Positions 8,738 to 16,855 of a stretch of DNA of 64,000 nt are shown piece by piece. The translations under genes were made by a program, and so were the position numbers. The notes beneath the pieces were generated by a model that had not been told where the DNA came from, searched no databases, and was given only the letters and a program-made list of their open reading frames with translations. The stretch is from the NCBI RefSeq assembly GCF_900580865.1, contig NZ_UTBZ01000159.1:54619-118618 (forward strand). Direction: 5' to 3'. The stretch is from Pseudomonas viridiflava (lineage in GTDB: Bacteria > Pseudomonadota > Gammaproteobacteria > Pseudomonadales > Pseudomonadaceae). Each line of letters opens with the position of its first letter. Within the stretch, counting starts at the first letter, position 1.

Positions 8738-9606
8738 GCCGGCGTGTGCGCGATAAACCCGACCACCTGATCGAGCACCGGCGCCAGTTGCCGCAACGGT
8801 CGTGACAAGGCTGCCACCAACGTAATGTGATTGGGCCGCGAATAATACAAGTCCTGCACCGGCACCCGGGCCGCGCGGAGTTTGCTCGCAAGTCCGCCGG
8901 TATTACGCGTCGGGTTGACCAGATCATCTTTGCTTGCAGCTATCAGCAGCGCGGGCGGTGCGCCGCGACTGACATGATTGATCGGTTGCGATTGCGCCGG
9001 CGAGTCCGGCCAGAAGAACACCGGACGCACTTCGGGATTCTCGATCGGCAGAAAGTCATACGGCCCGGCCAGACCGATCCAGCCCTGCAAATCCTCGGGC
9101 GACATGCCCACCGCCGCAAGCCATTCGCCATCCAGCGCGAGCATCGCCGCGTTGTAGCCGCCGGAGCTGTGGCCCATCAAATACAAGCGCTGCGGGTTGC
9201 CGGAAAACTCGCGGATATGCGCTTTGGTCCACGCCACCGCCCGCGCGCCGTCCTGCAGAAACAGCGGATAGCGCACCTGCGGATACAGGCGGTAATCCGC
9301 CACCACCGTGACAATCCCCCGGGACGCCAGCGCTTCGCCGACAAAGCGGTAGTCGACCCGCGAACCGCTGTTCCAGCTGCCGCCATAGAAAAACACCACC
9401 ACCGGCGCGCCGGGCATCGGCTGATGCGGCACATACACATCGAGCTTCTGCCGAGGGTCGTCGCCATACGCGATGCCCACGGTTTTTTCGTAAGTGCTGT
9501 CCGGGGTCAGCGCATTGAGCACCTGCACCGGCGAACAACCGCTCAGCACCAGCAGCAACACACTGCCGATCACTGCGCCAATCCCTTGCCGGAAAAACCG
9601 TGTCAT
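8731..9606 (-). CDS. Alpha/beta-hydrolase lipoprotein (esterase/lipase family)
   Basis: A 291-residue protein from the ATG at 9606. An N-terminal hydrophobic signal ends in a lipobox (LVLSGC), so it is probably an envelope lipoprotein. The alpha/beta-hydrolase fold of the carboxylesterase/HSL type follows: oxyanion region VVVFFYGGSWNSGS, nucleophile elbow GHSSGG, and a C-terminal Asp/His region ending near RPNHITL. It should cleave a small ester or lipid; the substrate is unknown. It lies 17 bp behind the DUF4123 gene and reads in the same direction. The Sec/lipobox signal argues against it being a type VI effector despite the neighbours. Confidence 0.8.
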   Translation of the reverse strand: MTRFFRQGIGAVIGSVLLLVLSGCSPVQVLNALTPDSTYEKTVGIAYGDDPRQKLDVYVPHQPMPGAPVVVFFYGGSWNSGSRVDYRFVGEALASRGIVTVVADYRLYPQVRYPLFLQDGARAVAWTKAHIREFSGNPQRLYLMGHSSGGYNAAMLALDGEWLAAVGMSPEDLQGWIGLAGPYDFLPIENPEVRPVFFWPDSPAQSQPINHVSRGAPPALLIAASKDDLVNPTRNTGGLASKLRAARVPVQDLYYSRPNHITLVAALSRPLRQLAPVLDQVVGFIAHTPAQ

Positions 9607-9623
9607 ACGCGCCGAACCTCGCC

Positions 9624-10418
9624 TCAGGACTGATCGCCGTGCCACTGGCGTCGAACATGGTCAAGCCGCTGCTGTTGGGTCAGCCCCACCGGCGGTGGCA
9701 CCAGCACGGCACGCGGATGCAGCAAGCGTAGCCATAACCAGCCATCGAGCACGGTGCGATCGCTGAATCCCAGCGCCAGGCCTTGTTGAACATGGGAGGA
9801 CATCGTCGCGTAATCGGTTCCCAGCGATTGGCACCAGCGCCAGATATGCTGCTCCAGAAGACAGGTTTGCAGGCGTTCGCGCTGGCGACGGGTCAGGCTT
9901 TGTTCGATGCTCAACGGCTCGACGGCGAGCCCCGGATTGCGCAACTGCTGCCAGCCCTGACTGCCAATTGCACGGTCGGCCCAGGTCCCGCCAAACCAGC
10001 GCATCTGACGGATCGGCCCGAGCCAGCGGCTCAACTCCGTGGCGTCGCAAGCGTCGAAAAAATAGCTCGCGGTCTGCCGATTGTAATAACTGAGCAAGGC
10101 CCGATGACTTAATCCGAACGACACCGTAAGCATGCGCTGCAAGTGGCTCAGCAACCGTTGCGCGCAGACCTCACTGCCCAGCAACAGCCCGCGCCAGGTA
10201 TTCGGATCGCTGTGACACAACGAGGCCAATGCCGGGCAATCGCGCAAATCGATCAATACCGGGCCGTGCTCGCTGAGCGGTTCGAACTCAGTGCCAGCGA
10301 ACAGACTGAAGCACTGCACGTCGGCAAACGCCCGGCGCAAGATCAGCAGGGCCTGCGGTGCATCCAGGCCATCGAGCAACAACCACTGCGCCATGGACTC
10401 CAGTGCCGCGCCACTCAT
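9624..10418 (-). CDS. DUF4123 protein, probable VgrG-effector adaptor
   Basis: A 264-residue protein. The first half fits DUF4123: WLLLDGLDAPQALLILRRAF, a conserved central TWRGLLL region and RALLSYYNRQTASYFFDACD, where the family has an FRYYDPR-like motif. The C-terminal 100 residues carry TRRQRERLQTCLLEQHIWRW. DUF4123 proteins (Tap/TEC class) load cargo effectors onto VgrG of type VI secretion systems. The start overlaps the vgrG stop (ATGA, 10415-10418), so the two are translationally coupled. No clear cargo effector follows. Confidence 0.75.
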   Translation of the reverse strand: MSGAALESMAQWLLLDGLDAPQALLILRRAFADVQCFSLFAGTEFEPLSEHGPVLIDLRDCPALASLCHSDPNTWRGLLLGSEVCAQRLLSHLQRMLTVSFGLSHRALLSYYNRQTASYFFDACDATELSRWLGPIRQMRWFGGTWADRAIGSQGWQQLRNPGLAVEPLSIEQSLTRRQRERLQTCLLEQHIWRWCQSLGTDYATMSSHVQQGLALGFSDRTVLDGWLWLRLLHPRAVLVPPPVGLTQQQRLDHVRRQWHGDQS

Positions 10419-11758
10419 GTTGCGCCGCTCTGTTCAAGCGCAGTGACCAGTCGACAACTGCACACCGACTGTGCGCAATGGTTGAAACTGCCACCGCCGG
10501 GGATCAGGCACAACAGCAGCAAAGGTTCACCAGACATCAACAGTTGCTGCAGGCCGTCACTGGCCAGGCTGTCGGGCAGTGGCACCGGCGTGATCTCGTC
10601 ACAGTCGCTGTCAGCGGCGATGGGCGGCTGCAGTACACCGCTGATCATCGGCTGATCCGGATCGCCCTCGAAAAAGCTCACCACCACCTCGACCCCATCG
10701 CCCAGCGCGACCATGGGTGCCTGTGCCAGAGACGGCGCGAGCGGCAGCCAACAGTGACTCGGCGCCGCCCCTTCGCCTTGATACAGCCAGTCGAACTGCA
10801 CCGCCACCGGGCGCAAACGATCGGGTTGCGGTTCATCGACCGCCACCACCCAGGCGCGTTGCAGGCTGTGCATGCGCAGTCGCGATGGCGCTGTGGCCGA
10901 TGCACACGGCACCTGGACCGCGGCGAACAGTCGGTTGGCGTAAGGCGGCTCGTGGGATGGATCGGCACGATGCTCAATGCGTGTCAGCAACCATGGGCGA
11001 TTGCATTCGGCGAAGGGATGCCCGGCCACCCGCAGCCAATGACCGCTGCGCAACGCTGCCAGATCACTCTGACCTTCAGCGCGTTGTACGCCTGATACAT
11101 TGGTCGCCATTGCACTTTGCAATTGCCATTGGCGCAAGGCCGCAACACCGTCGGCATCGTCTCCGCGCCGATAACGCGCGGTACCCGCCAATGGCAACTG
11201 CACCGGATTATCGGCAAACACCAGGCAATGCCGGTCGCGGTCATGTTCAAAGTAATAGTGAATCCGCGCCTGCGCGCACAAGCGCTGGAGCAGTTGCAGA
11301 TCGGACTCGCGGTATTGCGTGCAGAACGTCCGGGCCGGGTAGTTGCCATGCAATTCGAAACGGCGCTGAGCACCGACGATCCCGTGCTCCCTGAGCACTT
11401 GCTCGATGATCTGCGGCACAGAACGACCACTGAAGATGCGCTGACTGAAGCGCAGCGCAAGGCAACCCAGCTTCGGCCCCAGACGAATCCGGCTCAACTG
11501 CAAGCCTTGTCCGTGTTCATGCTGGACAAGGCTCTGCAGTTGCCCGTGCACGCCCTCCCCCGACGGCCCGAAACAGAGGAATGCCGAACGGTAAAGCAGA
11601 CCGCCAAGATCCAGGTGCGGATCGTCGATCAACACGTCGATCTCGAACGCAAAGGATTCGCTGAGGGCTTCGCTACCGGTAAAGGCCAGGACTTCGAAGG
11701 GGTCGGACAGGCCAGCTACATCGAGACGAAACGACGACTCGTTGACTGGATCGAACAT
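10415..11758 (-). CDS. vgrG: Short VgrG-family spike protein
   Basis: A 447-residue VgrG/Pvc8-type protein. The N-terminal gp27-like part has FRLDVAGLSDPFEVLAFTGSEALSESFAFEIDV and the RESDLQLLQRLCAQARIHYYFEHD motif. A gp5-like OB region follows, with LRPVAVQFDWLYQGEGA, WLPLA and GDGVEVVVSFFEGDPDQPMI. After this only about 60 residues remain, so the long beta-helical needle of a usual 600-700-residue VgrG is missing. The tail is Cys-rich (CLIPGGGSFNHCAQSVCSCR). It sits with DUF4123 but with no hcp, sheath or membrane-complex genes, so it is an orphan locus that would need a T6SS elsewhere. Confidence 0.8.
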   Translation of the reverse strand: MFDPVNESSFRLDVAGLSDPFEVLAFTGSEALSESFAFEIDVLIDDPHLDLGGLLYRSAFLCFGPSGEGVHGQLQSLVQHEHGQGLQLSRIRLGPKLGCLALRFSQRIFSGRSVPQIIEQVLREHGIVGAQRRFELHGNYPARTFCTQYRESDLQLLQRLCAQARIHYYFEHDRDRHCLVFADNPVQLPLAGTARYRRGDDADGVAALRQWQLQSAMATNVSGVQRAEGQSDLAALRSGHWLRVAGHPFAECNRPWLLTRIEHRADPSHEPPYANRLFAAVQVPCASATAPSRLRMHSLQRAWVVAVDEPQPDRLRPVAVQFDWLYQGEGAAPSHCWLPLAPSLAQAPMVALGDGVEVVVSFFEGDPDQPMISGVLQPPIAADSDCDEITPVPLPDSLASDGLQQLLMSGEPLLLLCLIPGGGSFNHCAQSVCSCRLVTALEQSGAT

Positions 11759-11991
11759 GGGCGGATCTCTACAGGAGGGGCGGCCGGGGATTCTCGCCGA
11801 GAGCCATGGCCGAGTAGAGAGCTGAAGTACAACTTAGGAAATGACCTACGCGAAAAGCAGACCGGATGACTTTTCTGGCCGGGAATGCCAAGCCTTTCGC
11901 GAAGATTTTGGGAGATATCCCACCGGATCATCCGAATTTTCCGCCACCTTCAGGAAAAATTCAGACAACCCGGCGAGATCGCCACCTGACC

Positions 11992-13905
11992 TCAGGAAGA
12001 CAGGTAGGAGGAACGGGTCAGGCCCAGACGCAAGGCATCGAGGAATTGCGTGCGCTCGCTGGCACTGATGCGGGCACTGGCGCACTTGTCGCGGTAGTGC
12101 GTCATCAGTTCTTCCGGCGACAAGTGCACGTAACGCAGCATGTCTTCGATGGTGTCGTGGGTCTCGATGCCGGCGTGGTACACGCTGCCATCGGCGTTCT
12201 GGTAGATGTTCACCGAGTCGGTGTCACCGAACAGGTTGTGCATGTCGCCGAGGATTTCCTGATAGGCGCCGACCAGGAATACGCCCAGCAGGTAGTCTTC
12301 GCCTTCGTTCAAACCGTGCACAGGCAGGCTGGTTTCGATGCTCTGCTCGTCGACGTACTGGTTGATCTTGCCGTCGGAGTCGCAGGTCAGATCCTGCAGC
12401 ACCGCGCGGCGCAGCGGCTCTTCGTCGAGACGGTGCAGCGGGATGATCGGCAGCACCTGATCGATAGCCCAGGTGTCCGGCAGGCTCTGGAATACCGAGA
12501 AGTTGCAGATGTACTTGTCGGCCAGCTTGTCGTTGAGCTCGTCGAGCACCTGACGGTGCGAACGCTGACGGGCCTTCAGCGAGTTGTGCAGGCGACGGCA
12601 CACGGCGAAGTAGCACTGCTCGGCCAGGGCTTTTTCGGCCAGAGTCAGTTTGCCGTCGGCATACTGCGCGGCCACGTCGCTCATGTAGTGGGTGGCGCGC
12701 CAGTAGGTTTCGGTGACCATTTCAATGTCGGTCGGGCCGAGCAGATCAACCAGCCACTGCACGGTTTCCGGCAGCGAATCCTTGTTTTCGATCTGCGGGA
12801 TTTCGTCGTTGTGCTTCTCGACGTCGGTCACCTGCACCACCAGCATCGCGTGGTGCGCGGTCAGCGAACGGCCGCTCTCGGAGAAGATGTGCGGATGCGG
12901 CAGGCTCTGCGCATCGCAGAATTCCTTGAGCATGCCGACCACGACACCGGCGTAATCGTCCATGTCGTAGTTGATCGAACTGGCGTTGCGCGAGTGCGTG
13001 CCGTCGTAGTCGACACCCAGACCGCCACCGACGTCGATGTGATCGACCGGCAGACCGAGGTTGCGCAGCTCGCCGTAGTAACGGATCGCTTCTTTGAAGC
13101 CGTGCTGATAGTCAGCCAGGTTGGCAATCTGCGAACCCATGTGGAAGTGCAGCAAGCGAATGCCTTGATCGAGACCGGCAGCGCGGAAGCGCTCGACCAC
13201 CGACAGCAGTTGCGCGGCCGACAGACCGAACTTGGATTTCTCGCCACCGGTGTCCGCCCACTTCGACGACGCCAGCGACGACAGACGCACGCGCAGGCCG
13301 ACCTGTGGTTTGACCTTCAGCGAGGCGGCTTCTTCGATCACCAGACCGACTTCGGATTCTTTCTCGATCACGATGAAAACATTGTGACCGAGCTTCTGGC
13401 CCATCAGCGCCAGACGGATGAACTCGCGGTCCTTGTAACCGTTGCAAACGATGGTGCCGCCCTTCGGCGCCAGCGCCAGTACAGCCAGCAGTTCAGGCTT
13501 GGAGCCGGCTTCCAGACCGATGGAAACGTCCTGAGTAGCGATGATGTTCTCGATCACCGCTTCTTGCTGGTTAACCTTGATCGGGTACAGCGCGGTGTAT
13601 TTGCTCTGGTATTCCAGACGCTCGATGTTCGAATCGAAGGCGCCGGTCAACTGGCGTACACGGTCTTGCAGGATGTCGGGGAAACGAACCAGCAACGGCA
13701 AGGACAAACCGCTTTTGCGCAGTTGGTCGACTTGCTCGAACAGGTCGATAGGCGAGCTGCTCGGACCGTTCGGACGAACTTCGACGCGACCGGCGTCATT
13801 GATCGCGAAATACCCGGCCCCCCAATGGCGGATCCCGTAAACACTGCGGCTGTCCGCAACTGTCCATTGGCTGCCATCGTCTTTGCGTGTGCGTCGTACG
13901 GACAT
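11992..13905 (-). CDS. speA: Biosynthetic arginine decarboxylase
   Basis: A 637-residue PLP enzyme of the alanine-racemase/ornithine-DAP decarboxylase fold III group. It converts arginine to agmatine for putrescine and spermidine synthesis. The PLP-lysine region is YPIKVNQQ; HFHMGSQI and DVGGGLGVDYDGTHS are the glycine-rich phosphate-binding and substrate motifs of SpeA. The length matches the family (630-660). AGGGGA precedes the ATG at 13905. It stands downstream of yciH in the same direction, separated by 219 bp with a hairpin, so it is probably transcribed from its own promoter. Confidence 0.97.
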   Translation of the reverse strand: MSVRRTRKDDGSQWTVADSRSVYGIRHWGAGYFAINDAGRVEVRPNGPSSSPIDLFEQVDQLRKSGLSLPLLVRFPDILQDRVRQLTGAFDSNIERLEYQSKYTALYPIKVNQQEAVIENIIATQDVSIGLEAGSKPELLAVLALAPKGGTIVCNGYKDREFIRLALMGQKLGHNVFIVIEKESEVGLVIEEAASLKVKPQVGLRVRLSSLASSKWADTGGEKSKFGLSAAQLLSVVERFRAAGLDQGIRLLHFHMGSQIANLADYQHGFKEAIRYYGELRNLGLPVDHIDVGGGLGVDYDGTHSRNASSINYDMDDYAGVVVGMLKEFCDAQSLPHPHIFSESGRSLTAHHAMLVVQVTDVEKHNDEIPQIENKDSLPETVQWLVDLLGPTDIEMVTETYWRATHYMSDVAAQYADGKLTLAEKALAEQCYFAVCRRLHNSLKARQRSHRQVLDELNDKLADKYICNFSVFQSLPDTWAIDQVLPIIPLHRLDEEPLRRAVLQDLTCDSDGKINQYVDEQSIETSLPVHGLNEGEDYLLGVFLVGAYQEILGDMHNLFGDTDSVNIYQNADGSVYHAGIETHDTIEDMLRYVHLSPEELMTHYRDKCASARISASERTQFLDALRLGLTRSSYLSS

Positions 13906-14042
13906 CGAAGTCCCCTATAAAGAAGTCATAGTGCGTCGCCTGATCTCAGGCCGGCGCAGTCTAAAGAATGAAAATGACGGTTCGTCAGCGCGGCGGTAGA
14001 CCGCGCTGACCGCGTGGAGTTTAGAAACCGGTCATGAACAGG

Positions 14043-14120
14043 CTCTGTGAAAACCATGGAGACGACGCCGGATCTGAAGTGCTTCAGCGCCGGATCAAGC
14101 CGCAGATGGATTTCACAGAG
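14043..14120. other. Hairpin between yciH and speA
   Basis: CTCTGTGAAA (14043-14052) and its exact complement TTTCACAGAG (14111-14120) could form a long stem enclosing a second dyad (CTGAAG/CTTCAG, 14073-14086) and a repeated CGCCGGATC. It begins 4 bp after the yciH stop. There is no T-run, so it may be an mRNA-protecting or Rho-related structure rather than an intrinsic terminator. Confidence 0.45.
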
Positions 14121-14124
14121 GCTG

Positions 14125-14496
14125 CTAGCCGCCGGACTTCTTCGCTTTGAAACCGTGCTTGATCAGCTCAGCCAAGAGTAGCTCGACATGATCGCCCTGG
14201 ATTTCGATGATGCCGTCTTTCAACGCCCCGCCAGTGCCGCAACGTTTCTTCAACGTTGTCGCCAACTCCTTGAGCGCGTCTTCGGCCAAGGGCACGCCGG
14301 TGATGGTGGTCACCGTCTTGCCGCCACGGCCCTTGCTCTCGCGACGCACGCGGGCAATGCCGTCGCCGGCCGGGATCACGGTTTGTTTGCAGATACAGGC
14401 GTCCACCGGCTGACTGCATTCCGGGCAATGACGACCTGCGTCGGTGGAAAATACCAGGCCGCCCAAGGCGGCGAAGGATGCGGCTTTTTTGGCCAC
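14125..14496 (-). CDS. yciH: Translation initiation factor Sui1 family (YciH)
   Basis: A 123-residue protein. The N-terminal half has a Cys cluster (CPECSQPVDACICKQ) that may bind zinc. The C-terminal SUI1/eIF1 fold has KGRGGKTVTTITGVPL, LKKRCGTGGALKDGIIEIQGDH and LIKHGFKAKKSGG. It is a homologue of E. coli YciH, which influences fidelity of start-codon selection. I place the start at GTG 14496 (VAKKAASFAALGG), with AGAGG 8 bp upstream, because family members begin with MAKK; the ORF extends 12 codons further. Confidence 0.92.
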   Translation of the reverse strand: MAKKAASFAALGGLVFSTDAGRHCPECSQPVDACICKQTVIPAGDGIARVRRESKGRGGKTVTTITGVPLAEDALKELATTLKKRCGTGGALKDGIIEIQGDHVELLLAELIKHGFKAKKSGG

Positions 14497-14618
14497 CGGC
14501 AATCCTCTTGGGAGGACAAAGACTGATCGCAACCTTGGGCAAGGTCAGCGACCGCGAAGCCCCACTCAGGCAGGGGCAGCGCTACTGCACCGGAATTTGG
14601 CGACGAGACTGCTGAACC

Positions 14619-14701
14619 GTAGGAGCTGCCGAAGGCTGCGATCTTTTGATCCTGCTCTTGAAAAACAAGATCAAAAGATCGCAGCCTTCGGCAGCTCCTA
14701 C
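14619..14701. repeat. Perfect 33-bp inverted repeat, REP family B
   Basis: The arm beginning GTAGGAGCTGCCGAAGGCTG (14619-14651) is repeated exactly in reverse complement at 14669-14701 around a 17-nt loop. The same arm recurs at 20536 and 55669. It is placed between the NUDIX gene and yciH. Confidence 0.9.
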
Positions 14702-14802
14702 AGTGGGTCAGCAGGCCAACCTCAAACTCTTTGGTGCAGCTTGAAAAGGTCGCGCAGTGTAACGGCAAAAATGCGACTTGCTAAGTGCCAATCGGCGCCA
14801 AT

Positions 14803-15360
14803 TTATGTGTTCTTTGCGACGTCGCTTTGCTGCGCCTTCAGATAGCGCTTGAGCGCTGCCAGAGAGTCCGGGCAATAAGGCTTCTGCTCGATTTCCAGCA
14901 TGACCTGCCCGACCGGAATAAAGCGTGCTTCGAGGACTTCTTCAGGCTGCAGTTTGAGCGGACCGTCCCATACAGCGGAAAACGCTGAACACCACAGGCG
15001 ATTGCCGGTGTCTTCGAAGTAGAAATGGTCATGGGCAGTCAGCTCGACACCGCTGACGCCCAGCTCTTCCTCCAGCTCGCGGGCCGCCGACTCGGCGTAG
15101 GTCTCGTTCGCCTGCACCATGCCGCCCGCCGCGACGTCCCAGTAACCGGGGTAAATCGCCTTGCTCAACGTACGCCGGTGCACACACAGTTCACCGGCGG
15201 AATTGAACAACATGATGTAGGTGCCACGGCCGATCAGCCCGCGCTCGCGCAGATCGGCGCGCACCAGGGCGCCGAGCAGGTTGTCCTGCTCGTCGACCCA
15301 GGCGATCTGTTCGGCATCCGAGGCGGCGCGATGGGCCGCCTCTTTGGCGTTCTGGCTCAT
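14803..15360 (-). CDS. NUDIX hydrolase (YfcD-like)
   Basis: A 185-residue protein with a perfect Nudix box: G-x5-E-x7-REUxEExGU is met by GMVQANETYAESAARELEEE followed by LGV. Upstream residues (WVDEQDNLLGALVRADLRERGLIGRGTYIMLF, HRRTLSKAIYPGYWDVAAGG) resemble the IPP-isomerase-like YfcD group. It should hydrolyse a nucleoside-diphosphate-linked substrate that cannot be named. It starts 3 bp after the DUF2333 gene, so the two form an operon. Confidence 0.9.
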   Translation of the reverse strand: MSQNAKEAAHRAASDAEQIAWVDEQDNLLGALVRADLRERGLIGRGTYIMLFNSAGELCVHRRTLSKAIYPGYWDVAAGGMVQANETYAESAARELEEELGVSGVELTAHDHFYFEDTGNRLWCSAFSAVWDGPLKLQPEEVLEARFIPVGQVMLEIEQKPYCPDSLAALKRYLKAQQSDVAKNT

Positions 15361-15363
15361 GAA

Positions 15364-16431
15364 TCAGCCCTGATTGAGCAGTTGACGCAAATCGATCACA
15401 GCGGCGTTGGCCCGGGAAATATAGTTGGCCATGACCAGCGAGTGGTTGGCCAGCACGCCGAAGCCGCTTCCGTTAAGAATCATAGGACTCCAGACCGGTT
15501 CCTGCGAGGCTTCCAGCTCACGAATGATCTGACGCACGCTGACGGTGGCGTTCTTCTTCGCCAGGACATCGGCGAAGTCGACTTCAATGGCGCGCAACAG
15601 ATGCGACAGCGCCCAGGCCTGACCGCGTGCTTCGTAGAACACGTTGTCGATCTGCATCCACGGTGTCTCGACGACTTCCTCGTCAACCTGCGGCACTTCG
15701 CCGATGGCCGGCACTTCGGTTTTCAGCGCGGTATTGAGCTTGACCCGGCCAACGCTGGCCGACAGTCGTTGCGACAGCGAGCCGAGACGGGTGCCGACAT
15801 CGCCGAGCCAGTTGTTCAGGTTGTCGGCGCGGGCATAGAACAGCGCGTTTTTCTGGGTTGGATCAGACAGGCGCGCCTGATAACGGCTCAGGGAATTGAT
15901 ACCTTCCTGATATTCCGACTCACTGGACGGCAGGATCCAGCTCTTGTTGTCGAAGTTGAAGCGCGGCTCGGCCTTGGCCAGATCGGCATCTTCCGCCGAC
16001 TGCGATTGCGAACGGGCAAAGTCCTTGCGAAGGGCGCGGGTCAGGTCACGTACCTGCACCAGCACGCCGTATTCCCAGCTCGGCGTGTTGTCCATCCACA
16101 AACCTGGCGGGAAGCGGTCGTTGGAAATGTAGCCGCCCGGTTTGTTGAGCAAGGTGCCGGCGACGGTCTTGAGGGTTTCGACGGTGGTGTAGCCGATCAC
16201 CATCTGCTTGCCTTCTTTCTCGGCCGCCACTTGCGCATTTTGTGCGACCGGAAACAGCGCCGGCTCTTGGCTCCAGTACCAGCCCAGGCCAATGGTCACC
16301 AGCAGATAGAGGCCGATCAGCGTGGCCAAAGCTCGGCTGAACAGCACCCCGCCGACATAGCTGCGGGTGGCCGACTTGGGTTCAGCGGCACGTTCAGGCG
16401 CGCTGCCCGCGCGGTTTTTCCAGTCCAGCAT
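15364..16431 (-). CDS. DUF2333 family membrane-anchored protein
   Basis: A 355-residue protein with one N-terminal membrane segment (about residues 33-52, ALATLIGLYLLVTIGLGWYW) and a large soluble, mostly helical domain that is probably periplasmic. GYISNDRFPPGLWMDNTPSWEYG and the repeated helical LVQVRDLTRALRKDFARSQS mark the DUF2333 family, known mainly from Pseudomonas and relatives. The function is unknown. GAAAGGA lies before the ATG. It is the first gene of a two-gene operon with the NUDIX hydrolase. Confidence 0.85.
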   Translation of the reverse strand: MLDWKNRAGSAPERAAEPKSATRSYVGGVLFSRALATLIGLYLLVTIGLGWYWSQEPALFPVAQNAQVAAEKEGKQMVIGYTTVETLKTVAGTLLNKPGGYISNDRFPPGLWMDNTPSWEYGVLVQVRDLTRALRKDFARSQSQSAEDADLAKAEPRFNFDNKSWILPSSESEYQEGINSLSRYQARLSDPTQKNALFYARADNLNNWLGDVGTRLGSLSQRLSASVGRVKLNTALKTEVPAIGEVPQVDEEVVETPWMQIDNVFYEARGQAWALSHLLRAIEVDFADVLAKKNATVSVRQIIRELEASQEPVWSPMILNGSGFGVLANHSLVMANYISRANAAVIDLRQLLNQG

Positions 16432-16855
16432 GGCGATATCCTTTCAAATCTTGGGTTCAACGGTTCGACCACAACCATACAACAACGTGCCAAGGCCGGG
16501 CACCCGCGCGTAACGATAAGCCGCAAATCATGTGGAGGAATGACGCTTCGACGCTCACTAAGGGAATCCCCGATGCCCACGCTTCAGCCCATCGGATTGA
16601 AAACCATCGCAAAGGTCATTCACTGCACGGATAAAAGCACCACTGCCCCGTCATCCTGACCACCCGGTTTAGTCAGGGAATGCCCGGCCTACGGGGACTT
16701 GTCAGACATCAAGGTCAAAAACAAAACCGCCCGGTCAGAAACTGAATGGTGACGCATTGCAGATTATTGACGTACGACACTCGTGTAAGGGAAAAGAGGT
16801 GCTAGCATAGAGCCACCAGTCGATCTCAGCATGCAGCCTAACTAGTAGTCAGGAT
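16432..16855. other. 424-bp divergent intergenic region
   Basis: It holds the promoter regions of the DUF2333 gene (leftward) and gcbA (rightward). I see no convincing small gene or RNA in it. TTGACG at 16767 is a possible -35 element, but no -10 lies at the right spacing. Confidence 0.5.

Noticed and set aside
8731..9606. The esterase as cargo effector of the vgrG-DUF4123 locus
   Set aside because: It has an N-terminal signal with lipobox, which would send it to the envelope through Sec; type VI cargo normally lacks this.
11866..13920. 684-codon open frame on the plus strand opposite speA
   Set aside because: It mirrors the third-position GC bias of speA on the other strand; it has no ribosome site and no recognisable domain, while speA is certain.
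16432..16855. A small RNA or small gene upstream of gcbA
   Set aside because: No intrinsic terminator, no clear promoter pair and no plausible short frame with a ribosome site could be found.
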